DNA of 6,531 nucleotides from Acidobacteriaceae bacterium (GTDB lineage: Bacteria > Acidobacteriota > Terriglobia > Terriglobales > Acidobacteriaceae): assembly GCA_003162255.1 (NCBI GenBank), contig PMMJ01000001.1, forward strand, positions 17,902 through 24,432, in the 5' to 3' direction. The notes under the pieces were generated by a model. The model did no database searches, was not told where the DNA came from, and was given only the letters and a program-made list of their open reading frames with translations. The first letter of the stretch is position 1; each line of letters opens with the position of its first letter. The position numbers and the translations under genes were made by a program. This document shows positions 1 to 6,346 of this stretch, in pieces.

Positions 1-506
1 TGATTGACACATCTAACTCCGTCAAGTGGACAGTCTTTGATCTTCCGCAAACCGTCACCGCTGGGCAAGAGCTGGCCCGGCAAAGGGGCGCGCGCGGGCT
101 GGAGTTCACCACTTCGTTGGATCAGTATTCGCGCGACCAAGTCCTGTTGATTTCGGGGGCTTTTCATTATTGGGAGAAGAGCATTGCCGAGTTTGTGAGC
201 CAGTTTCCTGAACGGCCTGACCACATATTGATCAACCGAACTCCCGTGTGTGATGCCGCCCCCGCCTTTTTTACGGTTCAGGACAATGGCTCCTATGCGG
301 TGCCATGCGTCGTACGAAATCTTGACGAGATCGTGAGTGCGTTCTCCGCTGCGGGCTACGCTTTGATCGATCGCTGGAAAGCACTCGAACTGAGAATGCG
401 GATGCCTCTGTTCCCCGGCTTGAACGTGCCTTACTACTCTGGTTTTTACTTCAGCACGCAGAAGCAGACGATTCAGTCTTCTTGCACGCCCGAGGTTCTG
501 CTCTAG
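1..506 (+). CDS. TIGR04325-family putative methyltransferase, C-terminal part (5' end outside window)
   Basis: The reading frame is open from base 3, with no stop before the TAG at 504-506, so the gene begins left of the window; 167 residues are visible. The visible start (SVKWTVFDLPQTVTAG) looks like the part of a Rossmann methyltransferase fold just after the SAM-binding loop, with the acidic residue of a 'W-x-V-x-D-x-P' strand. Later stretches match my memory of the TIGR04325 (LIC12133) family: 'ILINRTPV', 'FFTVQDNGSYAVPCVVRN', 'GYALIDRWKALE' and a final 'YYSGFYFST'. The family is annotated as putative methyltransferases and often sits in O-antigen or exopolysaccharide clusters; the substrate is unknown. 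The TTG at 117 lies inside conserved sequence and is not the true start. The next gene follows after 64 bases on the same strand, so the two may be cotranscribed. Family call fairly sure; activity inferred. Confidence 0.82.
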   Translation, partial: IDTSNSVKWTVFDLPQTVTAGQELARQRGARGLEFTTSLDQYSRDQVLLISGAFHYWEKSIAEFVSQFPERPDHILINRTPVCDAAPAFFTVQDNGSYAVPCVVRNLDEIVSAFSAAGYALIDRWKALELRMRMPLFPGLNVPYYSGFYFSTQKQTIQSSCTPEVLL

Positions 507-570
507 CAATCGGCCTTTTCCGAACAGGCAAAGAGACATCGCCGAGCTCATTCAGGCAGCAGGGAAATCA

Positions 571-1752
571 TTGCGAATGACCCGAGTTGGAAACGCGCTA
601 AGCAGGAGATTGCTTCTTGGCCTGTGCCTCTGCCTTCTGGCAGGCGTACTCTGGTTTGGACTCTGGCCGTTTACCCCGCGGCCGCATAATGACGTCAGCT
701 GGATTGCGAACCAGAACGGTCTCTTGTTCGGTGACTACGGTACGATCCTAAGTTCCGCGCCACTCCATGTGGAAGGACCACCGGATGGTCCGTGCAGCGT
801 TGAGATTTGGCTCCAGCCTGGTCTGAGTGATGATTACAACACCATGCTCGCGTTCCAGACAGCAAAGACTCCGCTTCAGTTCAGGATTCAACAGACCGGC
901 AACGCTTTGATCCTCAGCCGCCACGTAGTCGGCTTGGATCATCAGACAAGTAAGATCATTTACATGGCCGGCGTGTTCCGGCAAGATTCCCCCGTGCTCA
1001 TTACCGTAACTGCCGGTGCGAAGGCGGCTTCGGTCTACCTCAATGGTGTCCTCACGCGCTCCTCGATGGACTTCGGACTTACTCGCCATGATCTCAACGG
1101 AGGAATCGTGGTTGGCAACTCTCCCGTGGGGAACGATAGTTGGTCGGGTGTTCTGCGCGGCATCGGCATCTACAATCGGGAACTGACGGCAGACGAGGTT
1201 CGGCTCGATTATGACGAATGGCGCCGCTCGGGCCAACCCGAAAATCTTGAAGAAAAGAACGCAGTGGCGATTTATGCCTTCACCGAACGTTCCGGAAACG
1301 TGGTGCACAGCCAGGTGCCTTCGGCGGTCGACCTCCAAATCCCCGATCATTACCTAGTTCTTTATCCGTTTTTCCTTCGGCCGTTCTGGACGAATTGGAG
1401 CTGGCACTGGCCTTTCTGGAAAGATGGCCTCACCAACGTCACCGGCTTCATGCCGCTGGGATTCTTCTTTTGCGTATACTTCTCGTTGTCGCGGCCGATC
1501 AGTCGGGCGATCGTGCTAACCATCATTTTCGGATGCGCGATCAGTTTTATCATTGAAGCCACCCAATTCTACTTGCCGCCACGAATTTCGGATTCCATGG
1601 ACTTCATCAATAACACGCTTGGTACCGCGCTCGGGGCTCTCTGCTATCGGCCCCGCTTCGTGCAAAATCTGCTGGCGCGTGTCCGAATTGTTCCACTCGA
1701 TAACTGCCAGGCTAATTCTGTGTCCCGCGAGGTGCTGCTAAACGCGTCGTGA
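571..1752 (+). CDS. LamG-like domain / VanZ-like domain membrane protein
   Basis: The product has 393 residues. Residues about 13-32 form a hydrophobic helix after a basic N-terminus, an uncleaved anchor or first membrane segment. Residues about 45-217 look like a LamG/concanavalin-A-like jelly roll: 'CSVEIWLQP', 'ASVYLNGVL' and the closing 'LRGIGIYNRELTADEVRLDYDEW'. Residues about 255-355 are a VanZ-like membrane domain with 'NVTGFMPLGFF' (N289, P295, G297) and the E329-x-x-Q332...P-R338...D341/D344...N347-N348...G351 signature. The LamG part should lie outside the membrane and might bind glycan; VanZ-like domains have no settled biochemical role and the name does not imply glycopeptide resistance here. 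The TTG at 571 is six bases after AGGG (561-564); the ATG at 577 is an alternative start two codons in. It follows the methyltransferase by 64 bases, which suggests a role in the same polysaccharide locus. Confidence 0.85.
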   Translation: MRMTRVGNALSRRLLLGLCLCLLAGVLWFGLWPFTPRPHNDVSWIANQNGLLFGDYGTILSSAPLHVEGPPDGPCSVEIWLQPGLSDDYNTMLAFQTAKTPLQFRIQQTGNALILSRHVVGLDHQTSKIIYMAGVFRQDSPVLITVTAGAKAASVYLNGVLTRSSMDFGLTRHDLNGGIVVGNSPVGNDSWSGVLRGIGIYNRELTADEVRLDYDEWRRSGQPENLEEKNAVAIYAFTERSGNVVHSQVPSAVDLQIPDHYLVLYPFFLRPFWTNWSWHWPFWKDGLTNVTGFMPLGFFFCVYFSLSRPISRAIVLTIIFGCAISFIIEATQFYLPPRISDSMDFINNTLGTALGALCYRPRFVQNLLARVRIVPLDNCQANSVSREVLLNAS

Positions 1753-1955
1753 GAGTGTTACTCTGCCAACAGGAAAGAACACCTGCGTAGCGATCCGGGT
1801 TTTGCAGAGTATCGATGCTTTGTTAACAAACGCGGGTGAAGTAGGCGATGGGCCCGACCAGGGTCACAGCGGCGGTGCCGACTCCGTCCCACCCGCTCCA
1901 AATTTTCAGCTTGTCCCGTCACACAGACTCCTATCTGCATCTCGCGCCTACCTCT

Positions 1956-1970
1956 GAGAGGGTTCCCATG
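1956..1970 (+). promoter_or_regulatory. Ribosome binding site fixing the acyltransferase start
   Basis: The purine-rich GAGAGGG at 1956-1962 stands five bases before the ATG at 1968. This favours the ATG at 1968 over the in-frame ATG at 1848. The 40 residues between the two are proline- and serine-rich and resemble no part of the acyltransferase family. Confidence 0.7.
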
Positions 1971-2402
1971 AGCTACATCAAGGAGAACTGGTTTGTTGGA
2001 TTTAAGAATCGGCTCCTTCAGGAGATCGCCCGTAAAGCGCCTGGGGCGATGAGTTTGCGTCCTCTTCTCCATCGCTGGCGCGGGGTGGAGATGGAGAAGA
2101 ATGTCTGGATCGGCTACGATGCAATCATCGAAACTGCTCACCCCGAATTAGTCACAATCAAAGAGGGCGCTATTATAAGTATCCAAGTTCTGATCCTTGC
2201 GCACTTCGGAGGATGGGAACGGAGTGTGATCATCGAGAGAAACGCCTTTCTTGGTCCCCGCGTCATCGTTCTTCCCAATGTGGTGATTGGAGAGGGATCG
2301 GTGGTGGCTGCAGCTAGCGTTGTCACTCAGTCCGTGCCGCCGATGACCATGGTCCAAGGAAACCCCGCAAAACCACTTGATCAGGCAAACCCGCCAACAT
2401 AG
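1968..2402 (+). CDS. Hexapeptide-repeat (left-handed beta-helix) acyltransferase
   Basis: The product has 144 residues. After a short alpha-helical head (about 1-35), it shows imperfect [LIV]-G-x4 hexapeptide turns: 'VEMEKNVWIGYDAIIE', 'VTIKEGAIISIQVLILAH', 'VIIERNAFLGPRVIVLPNVVIGEGSVVAAASVV'. It ends in the family's typical 'VPPMTMVQGNPAKPL'. H79 in 'ILAHFGG' is in the place where maltose/galactoside acetyltransferase relatives carry the catalytic histidine. Such enzymes usually transfer acetyl from acetyl-CoA to a sugar hydroxyl or amine. In a polysaccharide locus the likely job is O-acetylation of a glycan or precursor, but the substrate cannot be read from sequence. It is shorter than many WcaF-like relatives, though both the helix and the C-terminal cap are present, so it looks intact. 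It is on the same strand as the two preceding genes after a 215-base spacer. Confidence 0.85.
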   Translation: MSYIKENWFVGFKNRLLQEIARKAPGAMSLRPLLHRWRGVEMEKNVWIGYDAIIETAHPELVTIKEGAIISIQVLILAHFGGWERSVIIERNAFLGPRVIVLPNVVIGEGSVVAAASVVTQSVPPMTMVQGNPAKPLDQANPPT

Positions 2403-2586
2403 TCAGCCCGGTTCTCGCAAACCATGGAGAAACTGCCGGCCGGCTTCCGGATAAACTCCCGTCGACCCTAGAGATCATCCCACCGGAATGTAACAATCCG
2501 GAGCTACGCGTCCGCTCAGCCGACCCTTCGGAATTTCAGTAAGGGAAATGCGCTTCGAAATCAGCGCGGCAGTAAGCCGGACAAGG
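2403..2586. other. Convergent intergenic spacer, no gene seen
   Basis: This lies between the ends of the acyltransferase and the radical SAM gene, where a two-way terminator would be expected. A small imperfect hairpin is present at 2483-2501 (seven-base arms with one mismatch, loop GTAAC), but no T-run follows on either strand. I cannot call an intrinsic terminator; termination may be Rho-dependent. Confidence 0.5.
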
Positions 2587-4164
2587 TCAATCGACATAAC
2601 TCCCATTGCCCAGACAGAAATTGCTGCCCGTGACTTTGTTATACAGCTGCAAGAGTCGTAAGAAGACCACTGCCTCGACAGGAAACCGGAAGCAGTTAGT
2701 TTTGAAACGCAGCCACGCGATCGGGAAGAAGAGCTTGTTGACGAGAAATACGATCGGACGGATCTTGGACGAGCGAACTAGACGATAGAAGTGGGGATCG
2801 ACCAAAGGAAGATAGAAGTTCGCGAACATCTCCAGATCCCAATCGATTCCTTTAGGCGCCCAGGGAGCCTTGAATCTTCGCAAGGTGTGATGCACCCAAC
2901 CCGACAGTTGTTGGGGCGGGACGAACCCCTTTTCCTGGGCTCGTTCATAAAGCCGGGTGCCGGGATAGGGCGTGTAAAAAAAGATGCTCGCCCGTACGCT
3001 GCGCTCCTGTAGTTTCGCGCGGCGGAGCATATCGAGCGTAAGGTTGAAGTCCCGACCCGACTCGGTAGGCAGGCAGACCATGGTGGTAAGGCGCGGAGTA
3101 ATCCCGTGCCGCGCTAGCATCTCGATGAAACGCAAGGTTTCTTCGACGGTAGCTCCCTTTTCAAGTAGGTTAAGCACTTCCTGATCGCCCGATTCCGCCC
3201 CGATGTAGACCTGCTGGCAGCCTGACCTCGCGAAAAGATCCAAATCCTCGTCTTTATAAGCTTTGGTGAATATGTGAGCGTGCGCGCTGGTTTCCCACTT
3301 CAAGTTCAACCCGGCATCGATCATGGCGCGGGCAAGCTCACGAGCAAACTGCGGACCCACGAAGAAATTGTCGTCCTCGAACAGAAGGCTGTCGATGCCA
3401 ACTTGTTCTTTCAGGAATCGAAGTTCCTCAATGATCTGAGCGACGGGCTTGTGTTGCCAGCGGCGATGGTAGATTTCACCGATGCAACAGAAGCTGCAGT
3501 CCAGCGGACATCCGTGGCTGGCAAAGTAGCCAATGAAATGTTCCGGGAGGCGGCTTCGGTTAACGTACTTCTTGAGGTCGAGGGCGCTGAGGTTAATGCG
3601 TGGAAAAGTATTGATATCTTCCAGCGGCGCAGGCGGGTTCACGGTGACGGCGCCGTTGTGTTTGCAGGCGATGCCCGGTATATCCGAAGTATTTTTCCCT
3701 TCACGCAACCGTTCCACGAGCTCGCGCAGGGGACGCTCTCCCTGGCCAACGACGACATAGTCGATGTAGGGTTCCTGCAGTGTCTGTTCCGGCAGCAAAG
3801 TCGGGTGCCAGCCGCCCCACACGATGGAAGCGTCGCAATTCTCGCGGACTTTTTTTGAAAACGCAATCCCGCCATAGATCTGTTCGCCGGTCAGGGAGCT
3901 GACGCCAGCGAGCAAGAGACGGTCGCTGAGTGCAGCCAGTATCGTCGAATAATCCGGCTGCTGTTGCTGATCGAGCAAAACGACGTCGACACCGGCGTTC
4001 CGCAGCGCGCGTTCGAGGTACAAGAGAGAATAAGGCACCCGAGCTTGGGTGCTGTCGCCTGGAGTGGGGTTCGGAAAGAAGAGAATGACTGTGTCTTTTC
4101 TTGCAGTCCTGCCGGAAGGGGGTCTGGCGGGAACGCTCAACACGGCTTCGGCGCCACTCTTCAT
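2587..4164 (-). CDS. B12-binding-domain radical SAM protein
   Basis: The product has 525 residues (COG1032 type). Residues about 24-165 form a Rossmann-like B12-binding domain: 'VPYSLLYLERALRNAGVDVVLLD', 'WGGWHPTLLPEQTL' and 'IDYVVVGQGERPLRELVERLREG'. The radical SAM barrel follows, with the iron-sulphur motif C219-x3-C223-x2-C226 (a fourth Cys is at 227), then 'FEDDNFF' and 'VYIGAESGDQEVLNLLEKG', and a late 'FFYTPYPGTRLYE'. The C-terminal 80 residues are hydrophobic and basic, and could rest on the membrane. The DxHxxG motif that gives the lower axial cobalamin ligand is not visible, so cobalamin binding is not certain. Members perform methylations, ring formations and other radical chemistry; substrate unknown here. 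The ATG at 4164 has AGG six bases upstream. It converges on the polysaccharide genes and is not in their operon. Confidence 0.9.
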   Translation of the reverse strand: MKSGAEAVLSVPARPPSGRTARKDTVILFFPNPTPGDSTQARVPYSLLYLERALRNAGVDVVLLDQQQQPDYSTILAALSDRLLLAGVSSLTGEQIYGGIAFSKKVRENCDASIVWGGWHPTLLPEQTLQEPYIDYVVVGQGERPLRELVERLREGKNTSDIPGIACKHNGAVTVNPPAPLEDINTFPRINLSALDLKKYVNRSRLPEHFIGYFASHGCPLDCSFCCIGEIYHRRWQHKPVAQIIEELRFLKEQVGIDSLLFEDDNFFVGPQFARELARAMIDAGLNLKWETSAHAHIFTKAYKDEDLDLFARSGCQQVYIGAESGDQEVLNLLEKGATVEETLRFIEMLARHGITPRLTTMVCLPTESGRDFNLTLDMLRRAKLQERSVRASIFFYTPYPGTRLYERAQEKGFVPPQQLSGWVHHTLRRFKAPWAPKGIDWDLEMFANFYLPLVDPHFYRLVRSSKIRPIVFLVNKLFFPIAWLRFKTNCFRFPVEAVVFLRLLQLYNKVTGSNFCLGNGSYVD

Positions 4165-4174
4165 CGGTACCTGT

Positions 4175-4203
4175 TAAATAGCATCGGACGTTCTCACCGT
4201 CAA
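4175..4203 (-). promoter_or_regulatory. Candidate sigma-70 type promoter for the radical SAM gene
   Basis: Read on the - strand, TTGACG (4203-4198) is separated by exactly 17 bases from TATTTA (4180-4175). The -35 box matches five of six consensus bases; the -10 matches three of six. The -10 ends only ten bases before the ATG at 4164, so transcription from here would give a leader of only about three bases and cut off the AGG near the start. Either the mRNA is nearly leaderless or the true promoter lies further upstream. Confidence 0.35.
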
Positions 4204-4265
4204 TGGCACGGGCGGTTTGATCAAGATATCCCCCAATCCCATCGATTTTCGTTGAAATGTATCGC

Positions 4266-4279
4266 TGCAGCATGCTGCA
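4266..4279. repeat. Perfect 14-base palindrome upstream of the radical SAM gene
   Basis: TGCAGCATGCTGCA reads the same on both strands, about 100 bases before the start of the radical SAM gene. It could be a binding site for a dimeric regulator. A single palindrome of this length can arise by chance in a window of this size, so function is unproven. Confidence 0.35.
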
Positions 4280-4711
4280 ATTGTTTGCACACATACTCCA
4301 ATTCTTTCTGTTAGCACCAGTATAACGTGTGCCGCCGGCACCCTTTTCCGCGCGCACTTGTCCGCACGTACTGATTCCAAGGCCGGTTCTCGCAGGTTTG
4401 ATTCGTCGTAGTCGCCGCACTGGGCTTCGGAAGTCAGGACGGTGTACCGTAAGACCTTTCCGCCACGAGAGGAATGGCATGTGCCTGCTAAGCGTTGGGC
4501 ACGAGGGCCCATCAAGACCGTATTGTGTCATTAGGGGCAACTGTCTCGTTAGTCGCGGGCGGGTCGCGCGGCTCTCCGATTCCGTCACCAATATTGCCAT
4601 TTTGTACTACCGCCAAGAGAAGATAAGCGGGTGGAATTATCTTCACTAAACGCTCCGCAGAGACTCCGCCTATCGTGCTGGCGCGGTGTAAGACACTACT
4701 CGTTCGTCGCC

Positions 4712-4927
4712 TCAGCGGCGATGCACTCTGGCGTGGCATGCTGCGCAAAGCGTGGCCAGGTTCTCCTCGGAGTCGGACCCCGAATGGCTGCGGAACTCGC
4801 TGTGGTGCACCTCAAGATTCAACATCGTGCCGCACGATTCGCACCTCCAGTTGTCGCGCCGCAGGATCTGCTGGCGCAGTTGTCGTATGCGAAGGAGTAG
4901 TTCTCCATCACAGTCATAGCCTCTCAT
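4712..4927 (-). CDS. Small HNH endonuclease-like protein
   Basis: The product has 71 residues and is almost entirely one HNH (beta-beta-alpha metal) module. C29-x2-C32 and C61-x2-C64 would hold a structural zinc; 'LEVHHSEF' supplies H41-H42; 'SEENLATLC' supplies N56; H65 and H69 follow in 'CHARVHRR'. The leading 'LRQQILRRDNWRCESCG' is the usual opening of the stand-alone HNH group. The module therefore has the residues needed for metal-dependent DNA cleavage, but there is no DNA-recognition or partner domain. The ATG at 4927 is the only plausible start and I see no good ribosome binding site before it. The gene is divergent from the AAA/DUF4143 gene across 81 bases. It could be a domesticated or leftover piece of a mobile nuclease; an intact function is not shown. 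Confidence 0.82.
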   Translation of the reverse strand: MRGYDCDGELLLRIRQLRQQILRRDNWRCESCGTMLNLEVHHSEFRSHSGSDSEENLATLCAACHARVHRR

Positions 4928-4973
4928 CGAATTGCGATCCGTGGCTATGCCGGCAACGATACCAACTGAACGT

Positions 4974-5002
4974 TTGCAAAATATACGTTTCTATCGCATA
5001 AT
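4974..5002 (+). promoter_or_regulatory. Promoter of the AAA/DUF4143 gene, predicted to give a leaderless mRNA
   Basis: TTGCAA (4974-4979) and CATAAT (4997-5002) are separated by exactly 17 bases; they match four and five of six consensus bases. Transcription would start about seven bases after the -10, at or next to the ATG at 5009. No Shine-Dalgarno sequence precedes that ATG, which fits a leaderless message. The hexamer ACGTTT occurs at 4970-4975 and again at 4985-4990, overlapping the -35 and the spacer; it could be part of an operator, but it is short. Confidence 0.5.
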
Positions 5003-5008
5003 CAGCAC

Positions 5009-6169
5009 ATGTGGATAACGCGGGATATTGAGCCACGCCTTCTGAGATCCGCACGGACCCGTCCAGTCGTAGTGCTGACCGGCGCCCGCCAGACCGGTAA
5101 GACGTCCACCTTTCGAAGGCTCTTTCCGAAGCATGAATTCGTATCGCTCGACCTCCCAACCGAAGCCGAACAGGCTGAAAAAGAGCCGCAAAGCTTCCTC
5201 CTCCGCCACCAGTCGCCAGTGATCATCGATGAGGTGCAATACGCGCCTGGCTTATTTCGTTACCTCAAGGGCGCAGTGGATGCTAGCCGGGCGCGCAACG
5301 GACAGTTTCTGCTCACCGGTTCTCAGAAGTTCACGTTGATGAAGAGTGTTTCCGAGTCACTGGCCGGACGAGCCGACATTGCTCAATTGGAGACACTGTC
5401 CTTTGCGGAGATCCGTGCGGCACTGCCGCAAACCGTACTCGAATCTGCCATCGTGCGGGGTGGTTTTCCGGAACTGCATGCCAACCCGGACATCGACGTG
5501 ATGTCCTTCTACAACTCTTATCTGGCCACCTATCTGGAACGCGACGTGCGGTCGCTCGCCAACGTGGGCAGCCTACGGGATTTCGAGCGCTTTCTGCGCG
5601 CTTGTGCTCTCCGTTCTGCAAACTTGTTGAACAAGGCTGATCTGGCGCGAGATGTAGGCATCGCTCCCTCCACGGCGAACAACTGGCTGTCCACACTAGA
5701 AGCTTCGGGGCAGATAGTGTTGCTGGAGCCATGGTTCTCGAACCGCACCAAGTCCATCGTGAAAAGTCCCAAACTTTACTTGGCGGATACCGGCCTCCTT
5801 TGTGCGCTGCTGAACGTTCGCTCCGAGGAAGCTCTCCGTCAAGCACCGGTGGCCGGCGCCATCTGGGAAACATTTGTCTTTGCCCAATTGCGCGAGCGCG
5901 AGCGGCGCGCAGGACTCGTGGGTAGCCTGTTTTTCTGGCGTGACCGCACGCGAGAGGTGGATTTTGTGGTTGACATCGGTGGACGCCTGGAACTGTTCGA
6001 AGCGAAGTGGACCGAAGTGCCCGCCGCCGGCGACGCCGTGAATCTCGATTTCGTGCGTAAGGTGGTTGGCAAATCGCGGATTGCCAGCAGCGCTATCATC
6101 TGTCGCACGCCGAACGGTTTTCCACTCGCTGACGGACTCCGCGCTTTGCCCGTGATGGAACTGCAATAG
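5009..6169 (+). CDS. AAA ATPase with DUF4143 domain (COG1373 family)
   Basis: The product has 386 residues, the usual length for this family. The N-terminal AAA domain has Walker A G25-ARQTG-K31-T32, Walker B 'VIIDEVQ' with D74-E75, a sensor-1 like 'FLLTGSQKF' (100-108) and 'SESLAGRA' (115-122), which is typical of the family. The DUF4143 half starts around residue 165: 'ATYLERDVRSL', a winged-helix stretch at 208-242 ('NKADLARDVGIAPSTANNWL'), 'SPKLYLADTGLLCALL', 'GAIWETFVFAQL' and 'LFFWRDRTREVDFVV'. E316, D318, E331 and K333 in the last part resemble a PD-(D/E)xK nuclease-fold core. The family is widespread in bacteria and archaea and patchily distributed; its biological role is not established, though ATP hydrolysis and DNA contact are plausible. 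The start at 5009 fits the family's 'M...R.I...L' opening. All motifs are present, so it looks intact. Confidence 0.92.
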   Translation: MWITRDIEPRLLRSARTRPVVVLTGARQTGKTSTFRRLFPKHEFVSLDLPTEAEQAEKEPQSFLLRHQSPVIIDEVQYAPGLFRYLKGAVDASRARNGQFLLTGSQKFTLMKSVSESLAGRADIAQLETLSFAEIRAALPQTVLESAIVRGGFPELHANPDIDVMSFYNSYLATYLERDVRSLANVGSLRDFERFLRACALRSANLLNKADLARDVGIAPSTANNWLSTLEASGQIVLLEPWFSNRTKSIVKSPKLYLADTGLLCALLNVRSEEALRQAPVAGAIWETFVFAQLRERERRAGLVGSLFFWRDRTREVDFVVDIGGRLELFEAKWTEVPAAGDAVNLDFVRKVVGKSRIASSAIICRTPNGFPLADGLRALPVMELQ

Positions 6170-6346
6170 ACCACACTGAACTGCGAACTTGATGGTACAA
6201 CGGGACCTCCTTACGCCTCGCTCGCGACCAATGAGGCTTGCTTCTGTGGTGATGCGCAATGGCGTCTTGACGTGGGAGTGAAGGATGAAGTGAGAAGGTG
6301 TGCACTTCTTTCGTGAATGACACAAGACACGACTCCGCGAACAGAT

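Larger units (their letters stand above)
4165..4711. other. 547-base stretch with no recognisable gene
   Basis: Open frames exist here on both strands, but their translations are rich in arginine, proline and serine, lack family motifs and lack convincing ribosome binding sites. Visible structure: the promoter candidate for the radical SAM gene (4175-4203), a perfect 14-base palindrome (4266-4279), a short hairpin with five-base arms GTGCC/GGCAC at 4329-4341, and a hairpin TGGGC/GCCCA at 4496-4511. I see no tRNA, transposase remnant or riboswitch. It probably holds the 5' regulatory region of the radical SAM gene plus decayed DNA. Confidence 0.5.

Noticed and set aside
748..1350. 200-codon open frame on the - strand
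   Set aside because: It lies wholly opposite the LamG-VanZ gene, has no family motif and looks like an antisense shadow of the real frame.
1819..1830. Perfect 12-base palindrome TTTGTTAACAAA
   Set aside because: A 12-base palindrome is expected about once or twice by chance in a window of this length, and no promoter boxes line up with it.
1750..1967. Other open frames in the spacer: + strand frame 1742-1957 and a short hydrophobic - strand frame ending at TAA with residues like 'TAAVTLVGPIAYFTRV'
   Set aside because: Neither has a usual start codon plus ribosome binding site, and neither resembles a family I know. They are too short to separate from chance, though the - strand piece would be worth a translated search as a gene remnant.
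1848..1967. Extended N-terminus of the acyltransferase from ATG 1848
   Set aside because: The extra 40 residues have no family resemblance, and the ATG at 1968 has a well-placed GAGAGGG.
3274..3858. 194-codon open frame on the + strand
   Set aside because: It is antisense to the conserved core of the radical SAM gene, including its cysteine motif region, so it is a shadow.
4329..4347. Hairpin GTGCC/GGCAC followed by TTTT on the + strand as a terminator
   Set aside because: The stem is only five base pairs, the T-run is four and set off by two bases, and no + strand gene ends nearby.
3701..4600. 299-codon open frame on the - strand
   Set aside because: It overlaps the radical SAM gene in another frame, is very rich in arginine and serine and has no recognisable domain.
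5331..5873. 180-codon open frame on the - strand, and the neighbouring 5696-6325 frame
   Set aside because: Both are opposite the well-supported AAA/DUF4143 gene and have shadow-like composition (arginine, serine, proline) without motifs.
6215..6237. GCCTC/GAGGC inverted repeat as terminator of the AAA/DUF4143 gene
   Set aside because: Five-base arms with a 13-base loop and no T-run; too weak to call.
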